Positions 8,148 through 16,348 of a stretch of DNA of 64,000 nucleotides are shown in pieces. The first letter of the stretch is position 1. Each line of letters begins with the position of its first letter. This DNA is from Poriferisodalis sp965237655 (lineage in GTDB: Bacteria; Actinomycetota; Acidimicrobiia; Acidimicrobiales; Poriferisodalaceae): NCBI RefSeq assembly GCF_965237655.1, contig NZ_CBDEGB010000002.1, forward strand, positions 2,232,001-2,296,000, written 5' to 3'. Made by a program: the position numbers and the translations under genes. The notes below the pieces were generated by a model, which did no database searches, was not told the DNA's origin, and was given only the letters and a program-made list of their open reading frames with translations.

Positions 8148-9310
8148 CAATGTGGCGTCCTCGGAAGAGCTGCGCTCGGGGGGAACACAAGCCCGTCGAA
8201 CAGCTTGCGCGCCGTGCGAATGATGCCCGCGTGCCCGACAGCCGGCCCATTGTGACCGTCGCCGATCTCGACACGGGCGACGAAGATGCCGGTGGGGTGC
8301 TCGATCGATACGAGATCGGGCTCGGCGCCGGGACGCAGCAGTTCCGCTCCCGTGCCTCCGGGAATTCGCAGGGCTGTTGCCACGCTGACCGCGCCGAGCA
8401 CGCCGATGGCGTCGTGGCAGCGGTGTGGGATGAAGGTCCTGGTGCAGATGTCCCCGTCCGCACGTGGCAACGACACCAGGGTCATCTTCGGCACCGTCGT
8501 CGTGCTGACGTTGCCCAGGTTCATCATCTCGCCGGCCTGCAGACGGAGGCTCTCAAGTCGTTCCCGGAAGGGTGTGTTTGCCTCCAACGTGCCGGGCTCC
8601 TCGTCGCCGGCTATGCCGAGGTCGGTCGCCCGCAGCACCACGGTGGGCATGCCGTTGTCCACACAGGTCACCTCGACGCCGTCGATCACGTTGGTGATCC
8701 CGCCGGTCGGCAGCAACGCGCCGCAGGCAGAGCCGGCGATGTCCTCGAAGTCGAGGCGGACCTCGGCCGCGGTGCCGGGCACTCCCGAGATAGCTGTCTC
8801 GCCTTCATAGACGGGACCATCGCCATCGAGAGGAAACGTGGCGGTCGCGACTGAGCCGGTAACCGTGACGCCAGTGTCCGATGAACCCGCGTTCAACATG
8901 CGGATGCGCACCCGCGCCTGCGGGCCGCTTGCTGAGGTGAGCCCGCGTTCGAGGGCGAACTGCCCCACTGCGGCCAGCAGATTGCCGCAGTTCTGCCGAT
9001 TGCTGACCAACCCGTCGTCCACACCCACCTGCAGGAACAAGTAGTCCACGTCGGCGCCCGGGTCAGTCGACAAAGACACCACGGCCACCTTGGATGTCAG
9101 TGGATGCGCACCGCCGATGCCGTCGATTTGACGCGGGTCAGGCGAACCCATGATCCGGGCCAGCAACGAGTCACGTTCGTCTGGATCTTTAGGCAGCTCG
9201 TTCGCCACGAAGTAGGCGCCCTTGGACGTTCCGCCCCGCATCACCATGCAGCGCACGCCCTGCGGTGCCACCTCGCAGTCGGCAGGGGTGACGATGGTTT
9301 CAGCTGTCAT
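8147..9310 (-). CDS. ligU: 4-oxalomesaconate tautomerase (PrpF family)
   Basis: 387 aa. The N-terminal MVMRGGTSKGAYF and IDGIGGAHPLTSKVAVV blocks, plus NCGNLLAAVGQFALE, mark the PrpF/diaminopimelate-epimerase-fold family. LigU and GalD use this fold to interconvert the keto and enol (or allylic) isomers of 4-oxalomesaconate before hydration. The gene lies between ligK (58 bp away) and ligI (1-bp overlap), so the pathway role is strongly suggested by position; PrpF itself, which isomerises 2-methylaconitate, is the main alternative from sequence alone. A paralogue lies at 18405-19541. Confidence 0.85.
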   Translation of the reverse strand: MTAETIVTPADCEVAPQGVRCMVMRGGTSKGAYFVANELPKDPDERDSLLARIMGSPDPRQIDGIGGAHPLTSKVAVVSLSTDPGADVDYLFLQVGVDDGLVSNRQNCGNLLAAVGQFALERGLTSASGPQARVRIRMLNAGSSDTGVTVTGSVATATFPLDGDGPVYEGETAISGVPGTAAEVRLDFEDIAGSACGALLPTGGITNVIDGVEVTCVDNGMPTVVLRATDLGIAGDEEPGTLEANTPFRERLESLRLQAGEMMNLGNVSTTTVPKMTLVSLPRADGDICTRTFIPHRCHDAIGVLGAVSVATALRIPGGTGAELLRPGAEPDLVSIEHPTGIFVARVEIGDGHNGPAVGHAGIIRTARKLFDGLVFPPSAALPRTPH

Positions 9311-9367
9311 GGCGCGACTCAGGAGTCGTAGGTCCTGCCTGGCGTGGCAATGATCCCGTGACTTCGG

Positions 9368-10051
9368 TCAATCGACCCACTCCACCCCGAGTTCGACAAG
9401 CTTCTGCCGCAGCCCGTACATGTCGAGTCCCAATTCGCCGGCTTGCAGGCGGGTCCGGCTGATTTCCTCGGCGGCGAGCCGTGCGTTCGACTGGTCGAGC
9501 GCCCAAGCAGCTTCGGCTCTGGGCACGGCGACAACGCCGTCATCGTCAGCGCAGATGACATCGCCGGGGTGGATGATGACGCCGTCGATGCTGATGGGGG
9601 TATTGACCGAACCAGGAGTGCTCTTGACCGTGCCCTCGCAGGACACGTGTCGGGTCCACGCGGCGAAGCCCATCGCCCGCAGATCCATGGTGTCGCGGAC
9701 GCCCGCATCCATCACGAGGCCCACGACACCGCGGGCCTGCAGAGACGAGGCCAGCAGATCGCCGAACATGCCGTGCGTCGACGGCGCCGTGACAGTGACC
9801 ACCAGGATGTCGCCGGCTTCGCAGACTTCTACGGCCGCGTGGATCATGAGGTTGTCACCGGGGTGGGACAACACCGTGACTGCCGAGCCGGCAACCTTGG
9901 TGCCCTGCTGTATGGGCCGCAGCTCGGGGCCTAAGCAGCAGCGTCGACCGATCGCCTCGTGCACAGTGGCAGTGCCTGCCGCGCCCAGGCCCGTGATGAC
10001 CTCAGGATCCGCTCGTTCGATTGTGCGAACTACTACATGGCGGGCAGCCAT
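9368..10051 (-). CDS. ligK: 4-carboxy-4-hydroxy-2-oxoadipate aldolase / oxaloacetate decarboxylase (RraA-like)
   Basis: 227 aa, the usual length. RraA-like fold with the HGMFGDLLA and VMDAGVRDT blocks that hold the metal- and substrate-binding Asp and Arg of the class II pyruvate aldolases LigK/HMG aldolase. It splits 4-carboxy-4-hydroxy-2-oxoadipate into pyruvate and oxaloacetate, the last step of the pathway. The start ATG shares a base with the ligJ stop (TGATG at 10049-10053), again a sign of coupled translation. RraA RNase E regulators share the fold but are shorter and lack this context. Confidence 0.88.
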   Translation of the reverse strand: MAARHVVVRTIERADPEVITGLGAAGTATVHEAIGRRCCLGPELRPIQQGTKVAGSAVTVLSHPGDNLMIHAAVEVCEAGDILVVTVTAPSTHGMFGDLLASSLQARGVVGLVMDAGVRDTMDLRAMGFAAWTRHVSCEGTVKSTPGSVNTPISIDGVIIHPGDVICADDDGVVAVPRAEAAWALDQSNARLAAEEISRTRLQAGELGLDMYGLRQKLVELGVEWVD

Positions 10052-11091
10052 CAGCCCTCCTGCTGTGCTCGTTGGATTCGAATCGTGTCGGCTAAGCGTG
10101 GATACACCCGAAAGGCATTCTCGCTGAAGATCAAGCGTCGGGCGTCGTCGCTGACATCCGCTGCGTCGATGTAGCGCTTCGTGTCGTCGAAGTTGAATCC
10201 GGTGGTCGGGTCGACGCCCCGGACGGCTCCCACCATCTCGGACGCGAACAGGATGTTCTGTGGGGGAATCACTTCGACAAGCACGTCGATGCCGGCCTGG
10301 TGGTACACGCAGGTGTCAAAGAACACATTGCCCAGCAGCAACTCATCGAGCGGCTGAAGGCCCCTGTCCTGCGCCATGCCACGGAACCGGCCCCAGTGGT
10401 ACGGCACTGCTCCCCCGCCGTGAGGGATCACGAACTTCACGTCGGGATGGTCGACGAACAGATCGGACATCATCATCTGGACAAATGCCGTGGTGTCAGC
10501 CCCGAGGTAGTGCGAACTGGTCGCGTGGAAGTTCGGATTGCAGGTATCGCTGACGTGGATCATCGCCGGCACATCGAGCTCTGTCATGGCCTCCCACAGC
10601 GGCCACCAGCAACGGTTGCCCAGAGGCGGGCCGGTCCAGAAGCCGCCGGAGGGATCGGGATTGACGTTGCAGCCGATGAAGCCCATCTCGGTGACGCAAC
10701 GGCGCAATTCCCGCACTGAGCTGTCGATCGGCGCCCCCGGCGATTGGGGCAGCTGGCAGACCGGCACGAAGTTGTCCGGGAACAGATCGCAGACCCGGCG
10801 GATGAGCTCGTTGCAGTGTTCGGACCAGAAGCGCGACGTGTGCTCGTTGCCCTCGTGATGACCCATCCATGACGCCCGTGGCGAGAAGATGGTGAGGTCC
10901 GAGCCGCGTTCGCGTTGCAGGCGCAGCTGGTTCTGCTCGATGCTCTCGCGAATCTCGTCGTCGCTGATATCGAGCACGCCCTTGGTGCCGACGTGGGACG
11001 GGTCAGCTTCGAGTGCGGTGCGCTGGGCGGTGCGGTACTCACCAAGCTGTGGAGGGGCCGTGGTGTAGTGGCCGTGGCAGTCGATGATCAC
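10051..11091 (-). CDS. ligJ: 4-oxalomesaconate hydratase (amidohydrolase family)
   Basis: 346 aa. The N-terminus IIDCHGHYTTAPPQLGEY and later VIPHGGGAVPYHWGRFRG and HVSDTCNPNF are typical of LigJ, a zinc amidohydrolase-fold enzyme that hydrates 4-oxalomesaconate to 4-carboxy-4-hydroxy-2-oxoadipate. I chose GTG at 11091 because GGGGAGG lies 5 nt upstream; an in-frame ATG at 11109 is the alternative. It is the first gene of the minus-strand operon ligJ-ligK-ligU-ligI-ligC. A palindromic region (11155-11174) lies about 65 bp upstream and may bind a regulator; no regulator gene is adjacent. Confidence 0.87.
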   Translation of the reverse strand: MIIDCHGHYTTAPPQLGEYRTAQRTALEADPSHVGTKGVLDISDDEIRESIEQNQLRLQRERGSDLTIFSPRASWMGHHEGNEHTSRFWSEHCNELIRRVCDLFPDNFVPVCQLPQSPGAPIDSSVRELRRCVTEMGFIGCNVNPDPSGGFWTGPPLGNRCWWPLWEAMTELDVPAMIHVSDTCNPNFHATSSHYLGADTTAFVQMMMSDLFVDHPDVKFVIPHGGGAVPYHWGRFRGMAQDRGLQPLDELLLGNVFFDTCVYHQAGIDVLVEVIPPQNILFASEMVGAVRGVDPTTGFNFDDTKRYIDAADVSDDARRLIFSENAFRVYPRLADTIRIQRAQQEG

Positions 11092-11154
11092 CCTGGCCTC
11101 CCCGTCCAAGTTCTGGCGGCACTCCGGTTGCGCACTCTGCTGCGCGCTTCGGGG

Positions 11155-11174
11155 AGCGACTTCAGTCGCTGACT
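11155..11174. promoter_or_regulatory. Candidate operator upstream of the lig operon
   Basis: Two nested inverted repeats sit 65-85 bp before the ligJ start: AGCGACT-TC-AGTCGCT (11155-11170) and AGTC-GCT-GACT (11164-11174). No run of T follows, so it is not a terminator. It is placed where a repressor or activator of the divergently oriented lig operon could bind; the protein is unknown. Confidence 0.35.
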
Positions 11175-11406
11175 AGATCGTAGGCGAGCGGTCAGGTTGG
11201 CCCCCCGGTATGCCGCTGCTGTCGCAGCCGGTGCGAATCTGCGGGGCTGTGCCCGCCATGACTGATCGCCTGGCTGCACACCGCCAACACACGGACTACC
11301 GCCCGAATTACTCAGCAGACTCCTACTCGCGGGACGGCCGGCAATTTCTCGACCCCGCCGTTGGGGCATGCTGTGCGCCCATCTAGCGGCGGAAGAGCCA
11401 AGGACC
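11175..11406. other. Intergenic region between lig operon and hydrolase gene
   Basis: About 230 bp between the divergent ligJ and hydrolase genes, beyond the palindrome. It contains one 42-codon open frame (11258-11386, plus strand) with no Shine-Dalgarno sequence and no motif I recognise; I do not call it a gene. Otherwise I see nothing but presumed promoters. Confidence 0.4.
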
Positions 11407-12270
11407 ATGGCAGATCCCACAGCAGTCCGCAACACGGTTATCGAGGCGAACGGGCTTCGATTCACCGCGGACGTGGCGGGCCCGGATGAGGGCCCGGCAG
11501 TCCTGCTGTTGCATGGCTTTCCTCAGACTCGCCACACCTGGCGTGCCGAATTGACCGCACTTGCGGCGGCGGGGCACCGGGCATGCGCGCCCGATCAGCG
11601 TGGCTACTCCGCAGGTGCCCGCCCCGACGGCATCGACAACTACCGCGTCGAACTGCTGGTCGCCGATGCGCTGGGGATCGCCGACAGCCTGGGCGCTGAT
11701 CGATTTCACATCGTCGGACACGACTGGGGTGGAGCGCTGGCGTGGTTCATCGCAGCACATCTTCCCGAGCGAATCATCTCGCTGACCGTCATCTCGCGGC
11801 CCCATCCCGCGGCATTCATGGCAGCCATGCGTGACGACCCGGATCAGCCCCATCGCTCCCGCCATCACCCGGCGTTCCAGCGCCCCGAGGCAACCGATGC
11901 GCTGCTAGTCGACAACGCTGGAGCACTGCGGCGTGCGATGGCTCGCAATGCCGTTCCCGAGGCCGACATCGATGCCTATCTGGGCACGCTCTCCGACCGC
12001 GACGCACTCGATGCGGCGGTCAACTGGTACCGGGCAATGGGTCAGTCGAGCATCCAGTCCGCGGACACGCCGGCGATCAGCGTGCCAACGATGTTCGTTG
12101 GGGGGAACGAAGACACCACTGTCGGTCGCATGGCCGCAGAGAACACCGCCGAGTTCGTGACCGGCCCATACCGATTCGCCGAGCTGCCAGGCGTTAACCA
12201 CTTCGTCACCGACGAAGCGCCCGGCGCTTTCACTGAGCTGTTGCTCGGTCACCTCGCTCAGCACGGCTGA
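11407..12270 (+). CDS. Alpha/beta-hydrolase, epoxide hydrolase-like
   Basis: 287 aa. The oxyanion-hole motif HGFPQT, the nucleophile elbow GHDWGG with Asp106 rather than Ser, and the C-terminal GVNHFVTDEAP with the catalytic His fit the Asp-nucleophile branch (epoxide hydrolases and haloalkane/fluoroacetate dehalogenases). The HGFPQT sequence leans towards epoxide hydrolase. Start ATG 11407 has AAGGA just upstream. It is transcribed away from the lig operon and could act on aromatic-derived epoxides, for instance products of the nearby P450, but that link is only positional. Confidence 0.8.
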   Translation: MADPTAVRNTVIEANGLRFTADVAGPDEGPAVLLLHGFPQTRHTWRAELTALAAAGHRACAPDQRGYSAGARPDGIDNYRVELLVADALGIADSLGADRFHIVGHDWGGALAWFIAAHLPERIISLTVISRPHPAAFMAAMRDDPDQPHRSRHHPAFQRPEATDALLVDNAGALRRAMARNAVPEADIDAYLGTLSDRDALDAAVNWYRAMGQSSIQSADTPAISVPTMFVGGNEDTTVGRMAAENTAEFVTGPYRFAELPGVNHFVTDEAPGAFTELLLGHLAQHG

Positions 12271-12288
12271 GCGAGCGAGGCAAGGGTG

Positions 12289-12362
12289 TGGGCGATACTG
12301 GACTCGAACCAGTGACCTCTGCCGTGTGAAGGCAGCGCTCTAACCATCTGAGCCAATCGCCC
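12289..12362 (-). tRNA. tRNA-Val (anticodon CAC)
   Basis: The reverse strand folds into a full cloverleaf of 74 nt: acceptor GGGCGAT/ATCGCCC, D-arm GCTC/GAGC, anticodon stem CTGCC/GGCAG around the loop TTCACAC (anticodon CAC, reading GUG), and T-arm ACTGG/CCAGT around TTCGAGT. Discriminator base is A. CCA is not encoded. It lies between the hydrolase and P450 genes, which point the other way. Confidence 0.96.
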
Positions 12363-12429
12363 GTGGGCCGACGATGATAGGCGTTGCCGGAACCGGCGAG
12401 CGCACGTCGGTCCGCAGGGAGGCAGCTCG

Positions 12430-13740
12430 GTGAGCACAGACTCGTACCACACCGCACCAGATCGGTTGGCTCCCCCACCGCCGGGCTGCCCGGTGCACGA
12501 GAGTTGGTCGCCGCTCAGCGATGAGTACCTGGCCGATCCGTACCCCATCGCCGCGCAGCTGCGCGAAGACCACCCGGTGTTCTACGCCGCCGAGATGGGT
12601 CACGTGGTGGTGACCCGCATGGCCGACATCGAGGCCGTGTTCATGGACCCCGACACCTACGCCTCATCCAATGTGCAAGACCCAATCTTCCCGCTGGCTT
12701 CCGGAGCGGCCGAAGTGCTGTCCGCCCCGGACTACAACCCCCAGGCGGTCATGTCGAACCGGGCCGAGCCCGACCATGGGCGCATCCGCGTCCACACCCG
12801 GGGCGGATTCTCGGTGCGTCGGCTGCGCACGCTCGAGGACTACATGCGCTCCCGGGCCACCCAGTTGATCGAAAAGATGCTGGCCGGCGAACGGCCGGCC
12901 GACTACGTCAAGGCCGTGGCGTTCCCGCTGCCGGCGGAGATCGTGTTCCGCTTCATCGGGTTCCCGCCCGAAGACGACCTGATGCTCAAATCGTGGTGCG
13001 TCAACCGCAAGGCTTTCGCCTGGGGCAAGCCCACGCCCGCCGACCAGGCCCACATGGCCGAAGGCATGCTTGCCTACTGGCGCTACTGCCGTGAATTCGT
13101 GGCCGAGCGCCATCGCAGCCGCACCGACGACTTCTGCTCGGAACTGCTCGACGCCCACGACGCCGATCCGGATCCCGAAGGCGGCACCGGCCTCACCTAC
13201 CGAGAAGTCGAGTCGATCATCTACGGGATCTCATTCGCCGGCCACGACCCGGTCACCAACCTGCTGTGCAACACGCTGCGGTGCGTGCTGCCTCGGCGCG
13301 ACCAATGGGACGCCCTGTCCGCCGACCCGTCGCTCATTCCCACGGCGGTCGAGGAAACCCTGCGATTCGACTCCAGCCAGGTGGCCTGGCGCCGGGTGAC
13401 CACACGCGACACCGAGCTTGGCGGGGTGCAGTTGCCGAAGGGGACTCGGGTCTTCCTGAATTTTGCAGCGGCGAACCGCGAGCCGTGTGCGTTCGCCGAA
13501 ACCGACAGCTTCGATGTCAACGACTACGACTTCAACCGGCCCGATCCGCATCGCCACATCAGCTTCGGCAAGGGCATCCACTTCTGCCTGGGAGCCAACC
13601 TGGCCCGGATGGAGGCTCGGATCGCACTCGAGATCCTGACCCAGCGGGTGCCGTCGCTGCGGCTGCCGCCGCAGGACTACTGGTCCTTCCCGAACATCAC
13701 CTTCCGGGGTCCCGAGGAACTCTGGCTCGACTGGGACTGA
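12430..13740 (+). CDS. Cytochrome P450
   Basis: 436 aa, soluble bacterial class. The haem-binding loop SFGKGIHFCLGANLARME holds the axial Cys386. The K-helix ExxR is EETLR, and the I-helix reads SFAGHDPVTN, where Pro stands in place of the usual Thr after the acid residue; this Thr helps proton delivery, so the change may affect coupling or substrate class. GTG start at 12430 with GGGAGG 8 nt upstream. It needs ferredoxin and a reductase, neither of which is nearby. The substrate is unknown; the lig operon and epoxide-hydrolase-like gene suggest aromatic or terpenoid oxidation but do not prove it. Confidence 0.92.
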   Translation: MSTDSYHTAPDRLAPPPPGCPVHESWSPLSDEYLADPYPIAAQLREDHPVFYAAEMGHVVVTRMADIEAVFMDPDTYASSNVQDPIFPLASGAAEVLSAPDYNPQAVMSNRAEPDHGRIRVHTRGGFSVRRLRTLEDYMRSRATQLIEKMLAGERPADYVKAVAFPLPAEIVFRFIGFPPEDDLMLKSWCVNRKAFAWGKPTPADQAHMAEGMLAYWRYCREFVAERHRSRTDDFCSELLDAHDADPDPEGGTGLTYREVESIIYGISFAGHDPVTNLLCNTLRCVLPRRDQWDALSADPSLIPTAVEETLRFDSSQVAWRRVTTRDTELGGVQLPKGTRVFLNFAAANREPCAFAETDSFDVNDYDFNRPDPHRHISFGKGIHFCLGANLARMEARIALEILTQRVPSLRLPPQDYWSFPNITFRGPEELWLDWD

Positions 13741-13841
13741 AATCGACCAGCATCGACGACCTCAGGCGCCGCGGCTCGCCTGCGAGCGCGCATGTCCGCA
13801 TTGTTCATTGTCACCCTCGACAACGACGTCGGCTACGACCA

Positions 13842-16205
13842 TCACGGCTGGTTGGCGGCGCCCGGGGTGGGGCTGTCCACGGTTTGGAAGTCGCCGGTGG
13901 CGTCGGGCACGCGGGCGTAACTCTGGCCCTCGGCGGACTGGCCCTCGTTCCAGTCGACACTGTCTACGTGGGTGCCGTCCAACCGCCAGATGCCCAGTTC
14001 CTCGTCGCCGCCCAGGGCGAAGCCGGGCCAGGCGTCCTTGTCCAACCTGAACTGCATGTACGCGCCCGGCCCGATGGTCGTGCCGGCCGGGAAGGCGACC
14101 CGCTTGCCGGCGTCCGTGAGGCTGTCGGCCACCTCGAAGCCGTCGAGCGCTATCGGGTCGGGCGATGGGTTGTGCAGCTCGAACCAGTCCAGGGGGTCGC
14201 CCTTGGCGGCCACCTCGTTGATGACCAGGCCAATGTCCACCGGAGCCGTGCCGGGGTCGGCGCCCGAGTCGTCCGGGGCGTCGCCACCGCTGGGAGACAG
14301 GGAATACCCGTACACGCCGGAGAAGGTGCCGGCGATGGCGGCGCCGGGTGTCGTCCCCGCCGTCGACAGTTCAAGTGCGCCCTCGGTGAAGGGCGAGAAG
14401 CTGTCCGGCGCCGACGCTCCGGGCGGGATGGACCATATTCCTCCCGCGATGGCGTCTGCGCCGATGACCAGCGTGGCTCCCGCCGCCAACAGGTCCAGTT
14501 CCACGGCCAGCGTCATCCCGGAGACGGAGCCGTCGTCGTTGAGTCCCGCAACGACTATGGACGCGGGCGTGTCAGCCTCCGGAAGCAGGACGCTCTCCTG
14601 CGGGCTGGAGTGACCGGCTGAAACTCCCATGCGCTCGGTCGATTCCTCGAACCCGTTCAGCAACAAGTTGTCGATCGTCCCGTTCTCCAGGGGGTTGGGA
14701 CTCAGGTTGCTTCCCCAAGTCGTCTGGAAGGTGATTTCCAGGGTTCCTGACTCGGCGGAAGGCGGGATGTACGCCGGCTCGGGCCAGTCGGGCGGCGCGG
14801 GGGTCAGGTCTGCGAGGATTTCGCCTCTCCGCTTCAGGATGAATTTGCGCACCCGGTCGGTGTCGGCGGCGGCGGCCTGCGTTGCGGACGGGAGAGCGTG
14901 CTGTTGCACGATGGCGGCCATCTCGTCCACAACAGCCAGCAGTTCCTCCTCGTCCCAGACGGTGTCCACGATCTCGGTCAGTCGGGCGGCGTACTTGACC
15001 CGCCAGTCGGGGTCGTTGTACAGGCGGTTCGGGATGGCGGTGAGGGCCAGCACCGATGGGGGCGGGTTGGCGATGTTGTCGAAGGGATTGGGGTCGTCCT
15101 TCAAGTGGAAGGTGTCGTCGGTGCCCCACGGGATGAACACGAAGGGGCCATCAGGCTCACGGTAGAAGTGATAGTTGTTGCGGTCGCCGGCGTACCCGTC
15201 CCAGTGCCCCACCAGCACCTCCGTCGCCCAGAACGAGAGGAACCGGTCCAGGTCCACGATCTCGTCCAGCGCCTTCAGACCGGCATCTCTGGGGTCCCCC
15301 AGGGCCGCCACGACGGCGTCTATGTCGGACCAGTCGGCGGCGTCGGTGTTGGTCTTCTTCTCTATGGTGCCGCGGTACTCCGGCGTGAAGTCGCTGACCG
15401 TGCCCTCGTACAGGTTGCCCGCCGCGCTCTCGAAGTGGCGCGACAGGAACTGGGCCTTGATTTCCTCAACGTGGACGTAGAGCCCCAGGTCCCTTCCGTT
15501 GACCGACACGGTGGCGAAGTTGCAGCGGGGCGCGGGACTGCCGGCGGCGGCGAAGACCCGGTACGACAGGCAGGTGTTGACCATGGAGGGGTCCTGGATG
15601 CTGTTGTTCAGGGTCATCCGTTCCATGACCCCGCCGAGCGACTGGTCGTCCACGTACTTGTCGAAGCGGAGCTTGAGGGCCGGCTTAGTGTCGCTCTGGG
15701 AGCCGAGGAATCCCTTTTTGCGCACGCCGACGTCGGCGTGGGTCTCGCCGTCCACGGTGACCGTGGCCCCGAACCAGTCATAGATGTCGGCAAAGGGCCG
15801 GGACAGGCCGTATTCGGCGATTTCTGCGATCACGTCCTGGAACGTCCGGGTCTGGTGGCGCAGGGTGTCCCAATCCTCGACAGCGATTTCGATGCTGATG
15901 TCCAGCACACGCTCGAGGGCGAAGTAGGCATCGCTGGGGTGGGCTTCGGCGTCGTCGTCCGGTGTCAGGGTGGGAGTGGCTGTCTGCGCGGGCGCTGGTT
16001 CCGGCGCGGTGCTGCTTGTCTCAACGCCCGCCGGGTCGCTTGTGGCGTCTGTCGCCGGAGCTGTCGCGGTCGTGGTGGGGTCGGACGCCTCTGCTGCGGA
16101 AGTCGCCGGAGGGGATCCGCCGTCGTCGCTGGTTTCGGCCCCGCAACCAGCCGCAATGATCGCTGACGCTGCCAGCACGGTGGCAAGGCGCCTGCGCATC
16201 GCCAC
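13842..16205 (-). CDS. CotH-kinase-like lipoprotein with C-terminal lamin-tail domain
   Basis: 787 aa. The N-terminus is a lipoprotein signal peptide with lipobox IAAG-Cys21, so the protein is exported and membrane-anchored. A Thr/Ala/Pro-rich linker of about 70 residues precedes a CotH domain: DVGVRKKGFLGS, ALKLRFDKYVDD, then HWDGYAGDRNNYHFYR and FVFIPWGTDDTF, the atypical kinase active-site blocks. The last about 100 residues (VINEVAAKGDPLDWFELHN onward) are a lamin-tail domain, common in secreted bacterial proteins. CotH proteins phosphorylate spore-coat proteins in Bacillus; here no spore genes are present, and an extracellular protein kinase or a surface structural role is inferred. An ATG at 16199 is an equally good start. 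Confidence 0.85.
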   Translation of the reverse strand: MAMRRRLATVLAASAIIAAGCGAETSDDGGSPPATSAAEASDPTTTATAPATDATSDPAGVETSSTAPEPAPAQTATPTLTPDDDAEAHPSDAYFALERVLDISIEIAVEDWDTLRHQTRTFQDVIAEIAEYGLSRPFADIYDWFGATVTVDGETHADVGVRKKGFLGSQSDTKPALKLRFDKYVDDQSLGGVMERMTLNNSIQDPSMVNTCLSYRVFAAAGSPAPRCNFATVSVNGRDLGLYVHVEEIKAQFLSRHFESAAGNLYEGTVSDFTPEYRGTIEKKTNTDAADWSDIDAVVAALGDPRDAGLKALDEIVDLDRFLSFWATEVLVGHWDGYAGDRNNYHFYREPDGPFVFIPWGTDDTFHLKDDPNPFDNIANPPPSVLALTAIPNRLYNDPDWRVKYAARLTEIVDTVWDEEELLAVVDEMAAIVQQHALPSATQAAAADTDRVRKFILKRRGEILADLTPAPPDWPEPAYIPPSAESGTLEITFQTTWGSNLSPNPLENGTIDNLLLNGFEESTERMGVSAGHSSPQESVLLPEADTPASIVVAGLNDDGSVSGMTLAVELDLLAAGATLVIGADAIAGGIWSIPPGASAPDSFSPFTEGALELSTAGTTPGAAIAGTFSGVYGYSLSPSGGDAPDDSGADPGTAPVDIGLVINEVAAKGDPLDWFELHNPSPDPIALDGFEVADSLTDAGKRVAFPAGTTIGPGAYMQFRLDKDAWPGFALGGDEELGIWRLDGTHVDSVDWNEGQSAEGQSYARVPDATGDFQTVDSPTPGAANQP

Positions 16206-16348
16206 AGGCTAAAGGAGCCACGCGAGCAACCCCAGCCGACGCCCCTGGCCCTGCCTTCATGGTTGCCAGTCACACCCCGAGTCAAACCCAGGCCCGACCG
16301 CTGACCCTCCCATCATGACTGTCACACCCCCTGTCTACGGTTCCAGTC

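Noticed and set aside
11258..11386. 42-codon open frame between ligJ and the hydrolase gene
   Set aside because: No Shine-Dalgarno sequence or recognisable feature; length expected by chance.
14898..16166. A 422-codon plus-strand frame inside the CotH gene
   Set aside because: Shadow of the lipoprotein gene on the other strand; Val/Gly/Arg-rich with no domain.
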